From an uncultured Oscillospiraceae bacterium (GTDB taxonomy: Bacteria > Bacillota > Clostridia > Oscillospirales > Oscillospiraceae): DNA of 6,289 nucleotides. How positions within the stretch are numbered: the stretch's first letter is position 1; each line of letters begins with the position of its first letter. The DNA lies in contig CAKTKM010000086.1 in NCBI GenBank assembly GCA_934569425.1, forward strand, positions 1 to 6,289, in the 5' to 3' direction. The position numbers were made by a program, and so were the translations under genes. Below are positions 1-5,552 of this stretch, piece by piece. The notes beneath the pieces are model-generated. The model worked only from the letters and a program-made list of their open reading frames with translations. It ran no database searches and had not been told where the DNA came from.

Positions 1-344
1 CTGCTATTCTTGGCATATTGGTATTCAAAGGTATTGATGGTGTTCAGGCGGTACTTCAGTGCCAGATTGCCCTGATTGATCACTTTCAGGTACACGACCT
101 CGGTGTGTCCCGGTTCCCAGAGGGTTTCTTCGGAGAAAAGATTTGCGTCTTTCGCATCAACGTACTTCTCACCGTTCCAATACTGGAATCCAACCTTCAG
201 ATTACCGGAGACGATCTTGTTGACGCCGGTGCTGGCGGTGTCGGTAAACCACGCGAAGGTGGAGCCGACCAACATGACCAGACACAGGCAGATGGCCAGA
301 ATACTGGTCAACAATGCGCGTTTGGTTGCCTTTTTGGTTGACAT
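1..344 (-). CDS. SipW-dependent-type signal peptide protein, TasA/CalY-like (C-terminus beyond window)
   Basis: An exported protein whose first 114 codons lie in the window; the reading frame is open to the left edge, so the 3' end is missing. It starts MSTKKATKRA, followed by a hydrophobic segment (about residues 10-27) and then GSTFAWFTDTAS (27-38). That is the characteristic SipW-class signal peptide, which in Bacillus is cleaved by the ER-type signal peptidase SipW. After it come NKIVSGNLKV (42-51) and EPGHTEVVYLKVINQGNLAL (77-96), a layout typical of TasA/camelysin-like beta-sandwich proteins. In Bacillus these form biofilm fibres or are related to CalY. The start is fixed by GGGAGGA nine bases upstream. 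The gene is transcribed away from a structured 400-base gap. A fibre or matrix role is inferred from the family. Many clostridial proteins with this signal have no known function, and sipW itself is not in the window. Confidence 0.85.
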   Translation of the reverse strand, partial: MSTKKATKRALLTSILAICLCLVMLVGSTFAWFTDTASTGVNKIVSGNLKVGFQYWNGEKYVDAKDANLFSEETLWEPGHTEVVYLKVINQGNLALKYRLNTINTFEYQYAKNS

Positions 345-353
345 ATGTATATG

Positions 354-360
354 TCCTCCC
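354..360 (-). promoter_or_regulatory. Ribosome binding site of the SipW-type gene
   Basis: On the minus strand this reads GGGAGGA and lies nine bases before the ATG at 344-342. It fixes the start, which also leaves a complete signal peptide. Confidence 0.8.
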
Positions 361-446
361 CGTTTTAAAATTTACCGGTGGTGTAAACGCTTCCGCGCCG
401 GTATCCCGCGAAGACGCCGCGTATAAGCCTGACCGCCTGTCTGATG

Positions 447-480
447 GGGCAGGCAGGGAAAGCGACTGCCCTGCCTGCCC
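447..480. repeat. Perfect 12-bp GC-rich inverted repeat, 10-base loop
   Basis: GGGCAGGCAGGG (447-458) and CCCTGCCTGCCC (469-480) pair without mismatch around a 10-base loop. Neither side is followed by a T run, so it is not a standard intrinsic terminator. It would lie in the 5' leader of the SipW-type gene, about 100 bases before its start, if that gene is transcribed from further upstream. A role in mRNA stability or translation control is possible but unproven. Confidence 0.7.
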
Positions 481-504
481 GTTTGGGGAGGTCAGACACA
501 CAAA

Positions 505-519
505 GGCCGAAAAACGGCC
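505..519 (-). repeat. Small hairpin GGCCG/CGGCC, possible weak terminator
   Basis: Five perfect GC-rich base pairs (505-509 with 515-519) enclose a five-base loop. On the minus strand the stem is followed by TTTGTGTG, a poor U tract. It could be a weak terminator or simply a leader hairpin. Confidence 0.4.
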
Positions 520-545
520 GTTATGCCGCCCACAACAGGAGTCCC

Positions 546-578
546 TTTTGCGCTTTTATCAGAAAGAAAAGCGCAAAA
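546..578. repeat. Perfect 12-bp inverted repeat, 9-base loop
   Basis: TTTTGCGCTTTT (546-557) and AAAAGCGCAAAA (567-578) are exact reverse complements around a nine-base loop. The right arm overlaps the next palindrome (574-597) by five bases, so the two hairpins cannot both form in full in one RNA. There is no T run directly after it on either strand. Confidence 0.7.
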
Positions 579-597
579 AAGCCTATAGGCTTTTTTG
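574..597 (-). terminator. Likely terminator of the hflX-yigZ operon
   Basis: A perfect palindrome with ten pairs in the stem: CAAAAAAGCC (574-583), loop TATA, GGCTTTTTTG (588-597). On the minus strand the 3' arm carries six T residues and is followed by CGCTTTT, which fits an intrinsic terminator. It lies about 150 bases past the yigZ stop. The sequence is symmetric, so it could also stop plus-strand transcription. The GC core is only three pairs, so its efficiency is uncertain. Confidence 0.5.
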
Positions 598-608
598 TAT
601 ACAAGCTC

Positions 609-636
609 AGTTTACCACGTTGCGAGAAAAAAGCAA
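609..636 (-). promoter_or_regulatory. Candidate promoter for the SipW-type gene
   Basis: Read on the minus strand: TTGCTT (-35, 636-631), a 16-base spacer, and TAAACT (-10, 614-609). The match to the sigma-A consensus is moderate. Transcription from here would give a leader of about 255 bases that includes the hairpins at 447-597. I saw no better -35/-10 pair closer to the gene. Another -10-like GATAAT lies at 660-655 on the same strand but lacks a good -35. Confidence 0.3.
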
Positions 637-692
637 GCATTGTTTTGCGATTCGATTATCATTTTGTGGAATACAGCAAACTTTGTCGGTAT

Positions 693-735
693 TGCTTGGC
701 GAAGCTGCACAACGAAAAACCAAAATCGCCAAGCA
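693..735. repeat. 10-bp inverted repeat just downstream of yigZ
   Basis: TGCTTGGCGA (693-702) and TCGCCAAGCA (726-735) pair perfectly around a 23-base loop that is T-rich on the minus strand. The octamer GCGAAGCT also occurs twice in direct orientation (699-706 and 738-745), the second copy overlapping the yigZ stop codon. No T run follows the stem. It may be a 3'-end stabilising hairpin or an imperfect terminator for the operon. Confidence 0.5.
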
Positions 736-743
736 CAGCGAAG

Positions 744-1379
744 CTATTTTACCTCCACTCTGGGGCCGGGGCGGAATTCCTCAGAGAGCACGCGGAGCGC
801 GATCACCCCGGCGGACAGCTCCCTCAGCCGCTCCCGCAGGGCGGCTGTCTTCTCGGCAGGCAGAGAGACAGAGAGGGTCACGTCCGCGCCATAGAGGGTA
901 TCATCGATCACGCCCCCACTCGCTTCGACCTCCAGCTTCACCCGCTCAAAAAGCGGATAGGCGCAGGGGATCTCCACCCTTGCCCACGCCCCCATGATGG
1001 CCACGCCCGCGGCAACCAGCGCATCCTTGGCACCCTTGGAATAGGCGCGGGTCAGGCCTCCCGCTCCCAGCAGGATGCCGCCGAAATAACGGGTGACCAC
1101 GCAGCAGACATTGGTGACTCCTTCCCTTTCCAGCACCTTCAGCATAGGCTGGCCGGCAGTTCCCTGCGGTTCGCCGTCGTCGCTGTAACGGGCAACGGTC
1201 GGGCCGACACGATAGCACCAGCAGTTATGGCGGGCGTCGTAATACTTTGCCTTCATGTCCTTGACGCACTGCTGCGCCTGCTCCTCAGTCTCCAGCGGCC
1301 AGATATGGCTGATAAAACGGGAGCGTTTTTCCACAAATTCACTGTCCGCCGCCTGAAAGGGAACCTTGAAGGTACTCAT
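744..1379 (-). CDS. yigZ: YigZ/IMPACT family protein (UPF0029 + DUF1949)
   Basis: A 211-residue cytoplasmic protein, close to the usual length for this family (E. coli YigZ, B. subtilis YvyE). The N-terminal IMPACT domain carries the family signatures YDARHNCWCYR (47-57), SDDGEPQGTAG (66-76) and VVTRYFGGILLGAGGLTRAY (94-113). The C-terminal part (about 135-195) matches the DUF1949 ferredoxin-like domain in size and place. The eukaryotic relative IMPACT binds GCN1 and modulates the GCN2 translation-stress pathway. The bacterial biochemical role is not settled. The ATG overlaps the hflX stop in ATGA, and AGGAGG inside the end of hflX (1387-1392) lies seven bases upstream, so translation is probably coupled to hflX. 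The family call is firm; the molecular function is not. Confidence 0.93.
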   Translation of the reverse strand: MSTFKVPFQAADSEFVEKRSRFISHIWPLETEEQAQQCVKDMKAKYYDARHNCWCYRVGPTVARYSDDGEPQGTAGQPMLKVLEREGVTNVCCVVTRYFGGILLGAGGLTRAYSKGAKDALVAAGVAIMGAWARVEIPCAYPLFERVKLEVEASGGVIDDTLYGADVTLSVSLPAEKTAALRERLRELSAGVIALRVLSEEFRPGPRVEVK

Positions 1380-2680
1380 TCCCAGTCCTCCTTCGGCGGC
1401 TGCCAGCCCTCGATATAGTCCTTCAGCTGACCCAGCAGACGGGGGTTGCAGACAGCCACCACATCCACGGTTCCGGTATATTCCACACTTTCCACCTTGG
1501 CCTCCCGGTACAGGGCATCCAAGGCGCCGGCCTTGTCATAGGGCAGGTGGAGGGTCACGCGCTTCGTCCCCTTGTCCAGCTTCTTGTCGATCAGCTCCAG
1601 CAGCTGCGGGATCCCCTCGCCGGTTTTGGCGGAAATGGCCACAGCGTTGGCCTCCTTTGCGCGTTCGCCGGGAAAGCTGAGATCGGACTTGTTATACACG
1701 CGGATGCAGGGGATGGTATCGGCGCCCAGTTCGCGGATCAGGCGATCCACTGTCTCGGCCTGCTGCCGCCACTGGAGATTGGAGGAGTCGATCACATGGA
1801 GGAGAAGATCCGCATATTCCAATTCCTCCAGCGTGGCCTTGAATGCCTCCACAAGCTGATGGGGCAGCTTACGGATGAAGCCCACGGTGTCGGAGATCAC
1901 CACATCCAGCGTGTCGCTGACAGTCAGCAGGCGGGTGGTGGTGTCCAGTGTATCAAACAGGCGGTTGTTGGCGGGGATGTCCGCACCGGTGATGGCATTG
2001 AGCAGCGTAGACTTTCCGGCGTTGGTGTAGCCCACGATGGCCACCACGGGGATCTCATTTTTGCTGCGGCGCTGGCGCTGGGTGGCGCGGACGCGGCGCA
2101 CCTCCTCCAACTCCTCCTTCAGCTTGTCGATCTTACGGCGGATATGGCGTCGGTCAGTCTCCAGCTGGGTCTCGCCGGGGCCTTTCGTTCCGATAGGCGA
2201 TCCGCCGGTGCCGCCCTGCCGCTCCAGATGGCTCCACATGCCGATCAGCCGGGGCAGCAGGTACTGATACTGCGCCAGCTCCACCTGCAGGCAGCCCTCC
2301 CTGGTGCGGGCGCGTTGGGCGAAGATGTCCAGGATCAGGCCGCTGCGGTCGATGACCTGCACGCCCAGCAGCTCGGTCAGGACGCGGATCTGCGACGGCG
2401 ACAGGTCGTTATCGAAGATCACCATGGTGGCCTGTTCGTTGTCCACCATGCGTTTGACCTCCTCCACCTTTCCCTCGCCGATGAAGCTGTGGGGATCCGG
2501 CTTCTCACGGTTTTGCAGAATGATGCCAGCCGTGTCGCCGCCCGCCGTGTCCACCAGCTCCGACAGCTCCATCAGGCTCTCCTCGTCGGCGCTGTCGTCG
2601 CCCAATACCGGCGAGCGCAGACCCACCAGTACGGCGTGGTCACGGGATTCCTTGCTATTTTCCAAAGTTTTGCGTTCCAT
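1376..2680 (-). CDS. hflX: GTPase HflX
   Basis: A 434-residue GTPase that in characterised bacteria binds the 50S subunit and splits stalled or hibernating 70S ribosomes under stress. The N-terminal HflX domain shows FIGEGKVEE (67-75), DNDLSPSQ (90-97) and GPGETQLE (168-175). A charged helical linker (about 178-207) leads to the G domain. The GTP-binding motifs are complete: G1 GYTNAGKS (217-224), G2 region TLDTTTR (244-250), G3 DTVGF (264-268), G4 NKSD (330-333) and G5 SAKTGEG (350-356). The G2 segment reads FDTLDTTTR where many HflX proteins have FATLDPTTR, a mild variant. The frame stays open to an ATG at 2746, but a near-consensus promoter occupies 2711-2739, so the ATG at 2680 is preferred. 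Its ribosome site is weak (GAGGG, four bases upstream). hflX is the first gene of an operon with yigZ. Confidence 0.95.
   Translation of the reverse strand: MERKTLENSKESRDHAVLVGLRSPVLGDDSADEESLMELSELVDTAGGDTAGIILQNREKPDPHSFIGEGKVEEVKRMVDNEQATMVIFDNDLSPSQIRVLTELLGVQVIDRSGLILDIFAQRARTREGCLQVELAQYQYLLPRLIGMWSHLERQGGTGGSPIGTKGPGETQLETDRRHIRRKIDKLKEELEEVRRVRATQRQRRSKNEIPVVAIVGYTNAGKSTLLNAITGADIPANNRLFDTLDTTTRLLTVSDTLDVVISDTVGFIRKLPHQLVEAFKATLEELEYADLLLHVIDSSNLQWRQQAETVDRLIRELGADTIPCIRVYNKSDLSFPGERAKEANAVAISAKTGEGIPQLLELIDKKLDKGTKRVTLHLPYDKAGALDALYREAKVESVEYTGTVDVVAVCNPRLLGQLKDYIEGWQPPKEDWE
1387..1392 (-). promoter_or_regulatory. Ribosome binding site of yigZ inside hflX
   Basis: AGGAGG on the minus strand, seven bases before the yigZ ATG and within the last codons of hflX. 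With the ATGA overlap it fixes the yigZ start and supports translational coupling. Confidence 0.85.
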
Positions 2681-2684
2681 ATTA

Positions 2685-2689
2685 CCCTC
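2685..2689 (-). promoter_or_regulatory. Weak ribosome binding site of hflX
   Basis: GAGGG on the minus strand, only four bases before the ATG at 2680-2678. It is much weaker than the AGGAGG sites of the neighbouring genes, suggesting modest translation of hflX. Confidence 0.45.
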
Positions 2690-2710
2690 GGTCAAAATGA
2701 ATTTTTCCCT

Positions 2711-2739
2711 ATTATATACGGTTTTCCGCCGGTTGTAAA
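2711..2739 (-). promoter_or_regulatory. Sigma-A-type promoter of hflX-yigZ
   Basis: On the minus strand: TTTACA (-35, 2739-2734), a 17-base spacer, and a perfect TATAAT (-10, 2716-2711). Transcription would begin near 2704-2706, leaving a leader of about 25 bases before the ATG at 2680. This is the best promoter match in the window. Confidence 0.8.
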
Positions 2740-2774
2740 CGGGCAAAACCGCTTTGCGGCGGGCAGCGGAAAAA

Positions 2775-2798
2775 TTGGCATACTATGCTCTTGGCATA
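2775..2798 (+). repeat. Direct repeat TTGGCATA with 16-base period
   Basis: TTGGCATA occurs at 2775-2782 and again at 2791-2798, between the two divergent promoters and just upstream of the LRR gene's -35. Paired short repeats in this place could be an operator, but no regulator gene is visible. Confidence 0.35.
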
Positions 2799-2827
2799 TT
2801 GTATTCTTTTCTCAACAGTGGTATAGT
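2799..2827 (+). promoter_or_regulatory. Candidate promoter of the LRR gene
   Basis: TTGTAT (-35, 2799-2804), a 17-base spacer, and TATAGT (-10, 2822-2827). The -10 is good and the -35 weak, so an activator or other control is possible. The predicted start near 2834 gives a leader of about 40 bases. Confidence 0.45.
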
Positions 2828-2861
2828 GTAATTGTTGTAATATGCACAAAAACATTGCGAC

Positions 2862-2867
2862 AGGAGG
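2862..2867 (+). promoter_or_regulatory. Ribosome binding site of the LRR gene
   Basis: AGGAGG lies seven bases before the ATG at 2875. It decides against the in-frame ATG at 2842, which has no such site and would put a polar stretch ahead of the signal peptide. Confidence 0.85.
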
Positions 2868-2874
2868 AGAGAAC

Positions 2875-5493
2875 ATGAAGAAACGCATCATAAGCCTGTC
2901 GATGGCTCTTCTGATGCTGACCAGTCTGCTGCCCACCGCCGTGTGGGCGGAGGAGATCGGAATGGAGACAACGTCAGCGGCTGTTTTGGCCGATAACGCG
3001 GCAGCCGAAACCATTCCGGAGATCGCGGAGATCGCCAGAAGCATGGATACCGCTGCCGACGAGGCAGAGGAAGATGCAACGGAAAGCAGCGGCGACGCCG
3101 CGATCGAAGAACGCGACGACGGTATCGTGGTGGAGGCCGCGGCAAGCGGAAAGTGCGGTCAAAACGTCAGTTATACGCTTTCTGGCAACGGGGTACTGAC
3201 CATTTCGGGAACCGGCGCGATGACCAATTTCACCTATGACGATTACGATAACAGCAACCGCCCATGGCATTCCAAGCGCTTGTCAATCCGGAAAGTTGTC
3301 ATCCACGAGGGTGTGACCTCTATCGGTGACTTTGCTTTCAGCTTCTGTAATGTGGAGGAGGTCACGATTCCCAGCACAGTGACCTCCATCGGAAGACGTG
3401 CTTTCATGGGGACACCTCTGCCGTCCATTGTGATTCCGGAAGGTGTAAAGACTATTGGCGAAAATACGTTCTGGCGCTGCAACTCTCTGAAAGCCATCAC
3501 CGTTCCCGCCAGCACGACAGAACTCGGCAACCACGCCTTCGACACAGGAGAATACTATGACGGCAGCTATCACACGCAGCTGACCGACATCTACTACGGC
3601 GGCAGCATTAGTCAGTGGTATGACGCCGGCGGCGGCGACGCTGCCCCCATGGTTGTGACCATCCACTTCAACGGCGCCACCGGCGACGCCATCGACAGCG
3701 GCAAGTGCGGCGATAGCGCCTTCTGGAAGCTGGACAAGACCGGAACGCTGACCATCTATGGCTCCGGCGCGGTCTATGACTATCCCACCAGTGAAGATGA
3801 CAGCTGGTGGATGGACTGGGCGCTTCCCTGGAAGTACTACTATGAGATAATTTCCCGTATTGTGGTAGCGGAGGGCATTACCTCTATCGGTGCTTACGCC
3901 TTCTACTGGCTTGAGAACGCTACAGAGGTATCCCTTCCCAGCACTCTGACCACCATCGGGCAGGACGCGCTCTGTGCTATCGGCGTCAGCTCCCTCGTCA
4001 TTCCGGACAATGTGGTCAGCATCGGCGACTTCGCCTTCAACGGCTGCGACAATCTGAAAACCGTCTCCCTGCCTGCCGGACTGGAGTCCATCGGCATCTG
4101 CTTTGTTGAAAGTACGGCGTTGAGCTGGATCGAGTTCCGCGGCAGTATGACGCAGTGGCTGGCCTGCGGCGGCGGAAAGAGTACGTTCCCCGCCGCCGCA
4201 AAGATCCTCTGTCAGGGCGGCGGCATACTGGATCTTAAAGGCACCTGCGGCGAAGGTCTGACGTGGACGCTGAACAACAGCGGCAAGCTGACTATTTCCG
4301 GCACAGGGGAAATGGCCAATTACGACTTCGACGAGAACGGTGAATCGACCGCACCATGGGGATATGTCCGCTCCATGATCCGCAGCATTGAGATCGGCAG
4401 TGGCGTGACTTCTATCGGAAGCTGCGCCTTTAAAGATACCAACATCACCAGTTTGATCATCCCGGACAACGTGGAGATCGTCCATGACTATGGCGTTTCC
4501 GGCAATCGTTTTCTGAATGATCTGGCGTTGGGCGAGGGACTGCGCTACATCGGCTGGGGCGCTTTTTCGGGGAATAAGCAGCTGTCCGCTGTGACGATAC
4601 CGGAGGGCGTCATTGGCATTGACGGCGAGGCGTTCTTTTACTGTCTCGGCAGCAGATATGATGGTGAAAAATGGGTACACACCGGCCTGCAGGACGTGAC
4701 CATCGCCAGCAGTGTGACCTCTATCGGTGAGAACGTTTTTGCCGAGTGTAAGGCGTTGACGCTGGTCTCCTTCTTCGGCTCCGAAGCCCAATGGAAGGCC
4801 ATCGGCGGTGAGAATGCGGGCATACCGGAGGGCGTGACGCTTCAATGCACCGGAACGGCCGGCGGCGGCTCCTGCGGAAACGGCGTTTACTGGTCTTTGA
4901 TGGCGGACGGTACACTGGTCATCGGCGGCAAGGGCGCCATGATGGATTATACCACCGCAGCGGATCGGCCCTGGAACCGCGACCGCAGCGCCATTCAGTA
5001 CATTGTGGTCAACAGTGGTATTACTCATGTGGGCAAATATGCATTTTCCGGCATCGCAAATCTGGAATGGGCGATGCTGCCCTATGGGCTGCGTTCTATT
5101 GGTGCCTATGCCTTCGCGGACTGCGTCAGTAAGGGCAGCTTTACGATCCCCGAAAGCGTGACGAACATTGGGGACAGCGCTTTCCGGAACACAACCTTTG
5201 CTTCCATCCATTATGACGGGGCGCGACAGAACTGGAAAAATCTCGTTACGGTTGCAGCCGGGAACGAGCCCTTGGCCAACATCCAGTTTGCCTACACGCT
5301 GGGCGTCATCGTCAGCAGCGGCGAGGAACCTGCCGCACCCGATATGCAGGCGCTCTATGAGGTACTGATGAACCGCAGATCGCTGGAAAGCTGGGAGCAG
5401 CAGATGGCCGCGGACGTGAATCAGGACGGTGAGATCGACGTGTATGACCTGCAGCGGCTGTATGAGGACATCAGCGGGATCAAGGCACTGTAA
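2875..5493 (+). CDS. Secreted BspA-like leucine-rich-repeat protein with dockerin-like C-terminus
   Basis: An 872-residue exported protein. Residues 1-25 are a signal peptide (MKKR, hydrophobic core, likely cleavage after AVWA). An acidic, Ala/Glu-rich linker follows (about 26-90). Four related modules then begin at about 91, 275, 455 and 664. Each opens with a CG pair (Cys94, Cys278, Cys458, Cys667), a W/Y.L...G.L.I.G.G block and a PW motif. It continues into LRR_5 (BspA/TpLRR type) repeats of the form 'IP..V.SIG..AF..C' and closes with a 'GS..QW...GG' segment. The last 50 residues are dockerin-like, with one full calcium-loop pattern (Asp847, Asn849, Asp851, Glu853, Asp855, Asp858). There is no LPXTG motif or C-terminal membrane segment. 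BspA-type LRR proteins often bind host proteins or other cells; here adhesion is inference. It converges on a transglutaminase-like gene with a matching tail. Confidence 0.93.
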   Translation: MKKRIISLSMALLMLTSLLPTAVWAEEIGMETTSAAVLADNAAAETIPEIAEIARSMDTAADEAEEDATESSGDAAIEERDDGIVVEAAASGKCGQNVSYTLSGNGVLTISGTGAMTNFTYDDYDNSNRPWHSKRLSIRKVVIHEGVTSIGDFAFSFCNVEEVTIPSTVTSIGRRAFMGTPLPSIVIPEGVKTIGENTFWRCNSLKAITVPASTTELGNHAFDTGEYYDGSYHTQLTDIYYGGSISQWYDAGGGDAAPMVVTIHFNGATGDAIDSGKCGDSAFWKLDKTGTLTIYGSGAVYDYPTSEDDSWWMDWALPWKYYYEIISRIVVAEGITSIGAYAFYWLENATEVSLPSTLTTIGQDALCAIGVSSLVIPDNVVSIGDFAFNGCDNLKTVSLPAGLESIGICFVESTALSWIEFRGSMTQWLACGGGKSTFPAAAKILCQGGGILDLKGTCGEGLTWTLNNSGKLTISGTGEMANYDFDENGESTAPWGYVRSMIRSIEIGSGVTSIGSCAFKDTNITSLIIPDNVEIVHDYGVSGNRFLNDLALGEGLRYIGWGAFSGNKQLSAVTIPEGVIGIDGEAFFYCLGSRYDGEKWVHTGLQDVTIASSVTSIGENVFAECKALTLVSFFGSEAQWKAIGGENAGIPEGVTLQCTGTAGGGSCGNGVYWSLMADGTLVIGGKGAMMDYTTAADRPWNRDRSAIQYIVVNSGITHVGKYAFSGIANLEWAMLPYGLRSIGAYAFADCVSKGSFTIPESVTNIGDSAFRNTTFASIHYDGARQNWKNLVTVAAGNEPLANIQFAYTLGVIVSSGEEPAAPDMQALYEVLMNRRSLESWEQQMAADVNQDGEIDVYDLQRLYEDISGIKAL
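3145..5299 (+). repeat. Four tandem protein modules within the LRR gene
   Basis: The units start near 3145, 3697, 4237 and 4861, with starting cysteines 184, 180 and 209 residues apart. Shared landmarks are the CG start, the G.L.I.G.G.M..Y...PW block, V.SIG..AF repeats, and a closing aromatic-rich QW segment (SISQWYDAGG, SMTQWLACGG, SEAQWKAIGG, ARQNWKNL). The third unit is longest. The fourth has a changed ending and fewer LRRs. Codons differ enough between units that the duplication looks old, not a recent slippage event. Confidence 0.8.
5341..5490 (+). other. Dockerin-like tail of the LRR protein
   Basis: Residues 823-872. A helix DMQALYEVL is followed about 23 residues later by DVNQDGEIDVYDLQRLYEDI. 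The second unit has acidic or polar residues at calcium-loop positions 1, 3, 5, 7, 9 and 12. The first keeps the helix but has lost the loop. The tail aligns with the end of the convergent gene at 5552-6289. Confidence 0.65.
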
Positions 5494-5509
5494 GTCTTCT
5501 CCCTTATAT

Positions 5510-5552
5510 AAAAAAGAAAGCGAAACGCCTTTGGCGCTTCGCTTTCTTTTTT
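5510..5552. terminator. Bidirectional terminator between the convergent genes
   Basis: A long hairpin: 15 pairs (5510-5524 with 5538-5552), one A-C mismatch, then CGCC/GGCG (5526-5529 with 5533-5536) around a TTT loop. A T run ends the 3' arm on both strands, so it can stop both the LRR gene, which ends 16 bases before it, and the minus-strand gene. Its right arm touches the first base of the latter's stop codon. Confidence 0.92.

Larger units (their letters stand above)
345..743. other. Gene-free, hairpin-rich intergenic region
   Basis: No credible gene lies in these roughly 400 bases; open frames crossing it on the plus strand are antisense shadows. It holds a run of perfect inverted repeats, listed separately: 447-480, 505-519, 546-578, 574-597 and 693-735, plus the 10-base palindrome TTGTATACAA at 595-604. 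The part from about 540 to 740 is much richer in A and T than the flanking coding DNA. As it lies downstream of yigZ and upstream of the SipW-type gene, both on the minus strand, it must contain the end of one transcript and the start of the next, unless all are read through. I looked for c-di-GMP (GEMM-type) riboswitch motifs and saw none. Confidence 0.7.

Noticed and set aside
8..20. 13-base sequence TCTTGGCATATTG, also found at 2789-2801
   Set aside because: The first copy is inside coding sequence on the minus strand and the second is intergenic. A match of this length is about what chance allows when all positions in a 6-kb window are compared, so I do not treat it as a shared site.
345..545. 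Possible c-di-GMP or other known riboswitch upstream of the SipW-type gene
   Set aside because: The GC-rich hairpins invite it, but I could not find the conserved GEMM-I or c-di-GMP-II core motifs on the minus strand.
444..1418. Plus-strand open frames across the 345-743 gap and yigZ
   Set aside because: They run through hairpins and antisense to yigZ, have no ribosome site, and their products look random.
2842..2874. Upstream in-frame ATG for the LRR gene
   Set aside because: It lacks a ribosome site and would bury the signal peptide behind eleven polar residues; the ATG at 2875 has AGGAGG at the right distance.
1547..2878. Long plus-strand open frame antisense to hflX (443 codons)
   Set aside because: The opposite strand encodes a full HflX with all GTPase motifs. 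The plus-strand product is low-complexity (rich in L, Q, H, A), resembles no family and has no ribosome site; it is a codon-bias shadow.
3145..5299. Repeats as a CRISPR array or DNA tandem repeat
   Set aside because: The repetition is at protein level, with units of about 180-210 codons and diverged DNA; there is no short identical repeat with spacers.
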